The notes beneath the pieces were generated by a model. That model was not told the DNA's origin. It saw nothing but the letters and a program-made list of their open reading frames with translations, and made no database searches. Shown here in pieces: positions 45,048-46,088 of a stretch of DNA of 46,088 bases. Source of the DNA: Mesorhizobium sp. (GTDB lineage Bacteria; Pseudomonadota; Alphaproteobacteria; Rhizobiales; Rhizobiaceae); the NCBI GenBank assembly GCA_027492275.1, contig JAPUFC010000076.1, positions 1 through 46,088 on the forward strand, in the 5' to 3' direction. The translations under genes and the position numbers were made by a program. Numbering within the stretch: position 1 is the first letter of the stretch; each line of letters begins with the position of its first letter.

Positions 45048-46088
45048 GCCCGGTGTCGAAGGTCGAGGTCGGGCTGGGCGAGCGCAGCTACGGCATCCTG
45101 ATCGGGCCGGGGCTGGTCGAACGGGCGGGAGCGGAGATTTCCGCGCGTCTGCCGGGCGTGCGCGCGGCGATCGTGACCGACGAGAACGTCGCGGCCGCGC
45201 ATCTGGCGCCGCTCCAGGCAAGTCTTTTGGACGCCGGCATTGCGTCGACGCCCGTCGTGCTCCCCGCCGGCGAGAAGACAAAAAGCTTCGCCCATCTCGA
45301 ACGCGTCGTGGACGAGGTGCTGGCAGCCCGTCTGGAGCGCGGCGACGTGATCGTGGCGCTGGGCGGCGGCGTGATCGGCGACCTCGCCGGCTTCGCGGCC
45401 GGCATCGTGCGGCGCGGCATGCGCATGGTGCAGATGCCGACCTCGCTGCTGGCGCAGGTCGATTCCTCCGTCGGCGGCAAGACCGGCATCAACACGGGGC
45501 GCGGCAAGAATCTCGTCGGCGTCTTCAACCAGCCGAGGCTGGTGCTGGCGGACATGGGCGTGCTGGACACGCTGCCGCCACGCGAATTCCGCGCCGGCTA
45601 TGCCGAGGTGGCCAAATACGGGCTGATCGACCAGCCCGATTTCTTCGCCTGGCTGGAAAGGAACTGGCGCGAGATATTCTCCGGCGGGCCGGCGCGCGCC
45701 GAGGCGATCCGGCGATCCTGCCAGGCCAAGGCGGACGTGGTGGCGCGCGACGAGTTCGAGACCGGCGACCGGGCGCTGCTCAATCTCGGCCACACCTTCG
45801 GCCATGCGCTGGAAGCGGCGACGAACTACGACAGCGAGCGCCTGGTGCATGGCGAGGGTGTGGCCATCGGCATGGCGCTGGCGCACCGTTTTTCGGCGCG
45901 GCTGAACCTCGCCAGTCCCGACGATGCAATGCAGGTGGAGGCGCATCTCAGGGCGGTCGGCCTGCCGTGGCGGCTGGCCGACGTTCCGGGCGGCCTGCCC
46001 GACGCGGAGGCGCTTCTCGCCTACATCGCGCAGGACAAGAAGGTGTCGCGCGGCGCGCTGACCTTCATCCTGACGCGCGGCATCGGCC
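45044..46088 (+). CDS. aroB: 3-dehydroquinate synthase, C-terminus beyond the window
   Basis: The first 348 residues of AroB, which cyclises DAHP to 3-dehydroquinate with NAD+ and a divalent metal. The frame is open to the right edge. Motifs: [53 protein letters not shown] (NAD-binding), [20 protein letters not shown], the metal ligand region [24 protein letters not shown] and [12 protein letters not shown] (His ligands). About 20 to 30 residues are missing. ATG overlaps the aroK stop. Confidence 0.96.
   Translation, partial: MSPVSKVEVGLGERSYGILIGPGLVERAGAEISARLPGVRAAIVTDENVAAAHLAPLQASLLDAGIASTPVVLPAGEKTKSFAHLERVVDEVLAARLERGDVIVALGGGVIGDLAGFAAGIVRRGMRMVQMPTSLLAQVDSSVGGKTGINTGRGKNLVGVFNQPRLVLADMGVLDTLPPREFRAGYAEVAKYGLIDQPDFFAWLERNWREIFSGGPARAEAIRRSCQAKADVVARDEFETGDRALLNLGHTFGHALEAATNYDSERLVHGEGVAIGMALAHRFSARLNLASPDDAMQVEAHLRAVGLPWRLADVPGGLPDAEALLAYIAQDKKVSRGALTFILTRGIG

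Overview
The window is a GC-rich chromosomal segment of an alphaproteobacterium, most likely order Hyphomicrobiales (Rhizobiales), Mesorhizobium/Phyllobacteriaceae-like. The grounds are: a PdhS/PleC-type kinase, a phasin with TGC-N3-GCA operator motifs, a tRNA-His with A73 and no G-1, Irr- and RirA-type iron boxes, an Entner-Doudoroff zwf-pgl-edd operon, and the order aroB-aroK / small membrane protein-xerD-accA. No phage, transposase or CRISPR array is visible. The genes are mostly core metabolism and transport, separated by small regulatory pieces.

Layout. 1-2570: end of xseA, two small unassigned or poorly characterised genes, a tRNA-Cys-like locus, tRNA-His, and a phasin whose 3' flank carries three successive hairpins with CCUCCUCCC loops (a 'cuckoo'/alpha-r14 type anti-Shine-Dalgarno sRNA). 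2714-6229: a large PAS histidine kinase. 6324-9424: a periplasmic iron-binding protein and a fused iron permease, preceded by Irr and RirA motifs and split by a long palindromic repeat. 9450-13753: a probable sRNA, a PAS-LuxR regulator, the two subunits of a 3-oxoacid CoA-transferase, and an AsmA protein. 13764-23305: a putrescine block, with the importer potFGHI (potF carrying a one-base frameshift), an ScfR-type regulator, two small genes, puuA and puuB. 23383-28114: zwf-pgl-edd followed by an AbrB/PIN toxin-antitoxin pair. 28121-36510: a VWA protein, folD, proC, and a surface-polysaccharide-like group (CelD-type acyltransferase, COG4091 oxidoreductase, WecG-type glycosyltransferase, GH5 glycosidase). 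36522-46088: tRNA-Arg, an M20 amidohydrolase, dacC, a His-rich CobW GTPase, tusA, a YafK-type L,D-transpeptidase, accA, xerD, a 53-residue membrane protein, aroK and the start of aroB.

How the genes fit together. Putrescine brought in by PotFGHI would be glutamylated by PuuA and oxidised by PuuB. Glucose-6-phosphate enters the Entner-Doudoroff route through Zwf-Pgl-Edd. ScoAB activates acetoacetate or another 3-oxoacid next to its probable LuxR regulator, and the phasin points to polyhydroxyalkanoate storage. The most noteworthy non-coding content is the triple anti-SD sRNA behind the phasin gene, the unassigned sRNA candidate near 9.5 kb, and the tRNA-Cys-like locus with a damaged anticodon arm.
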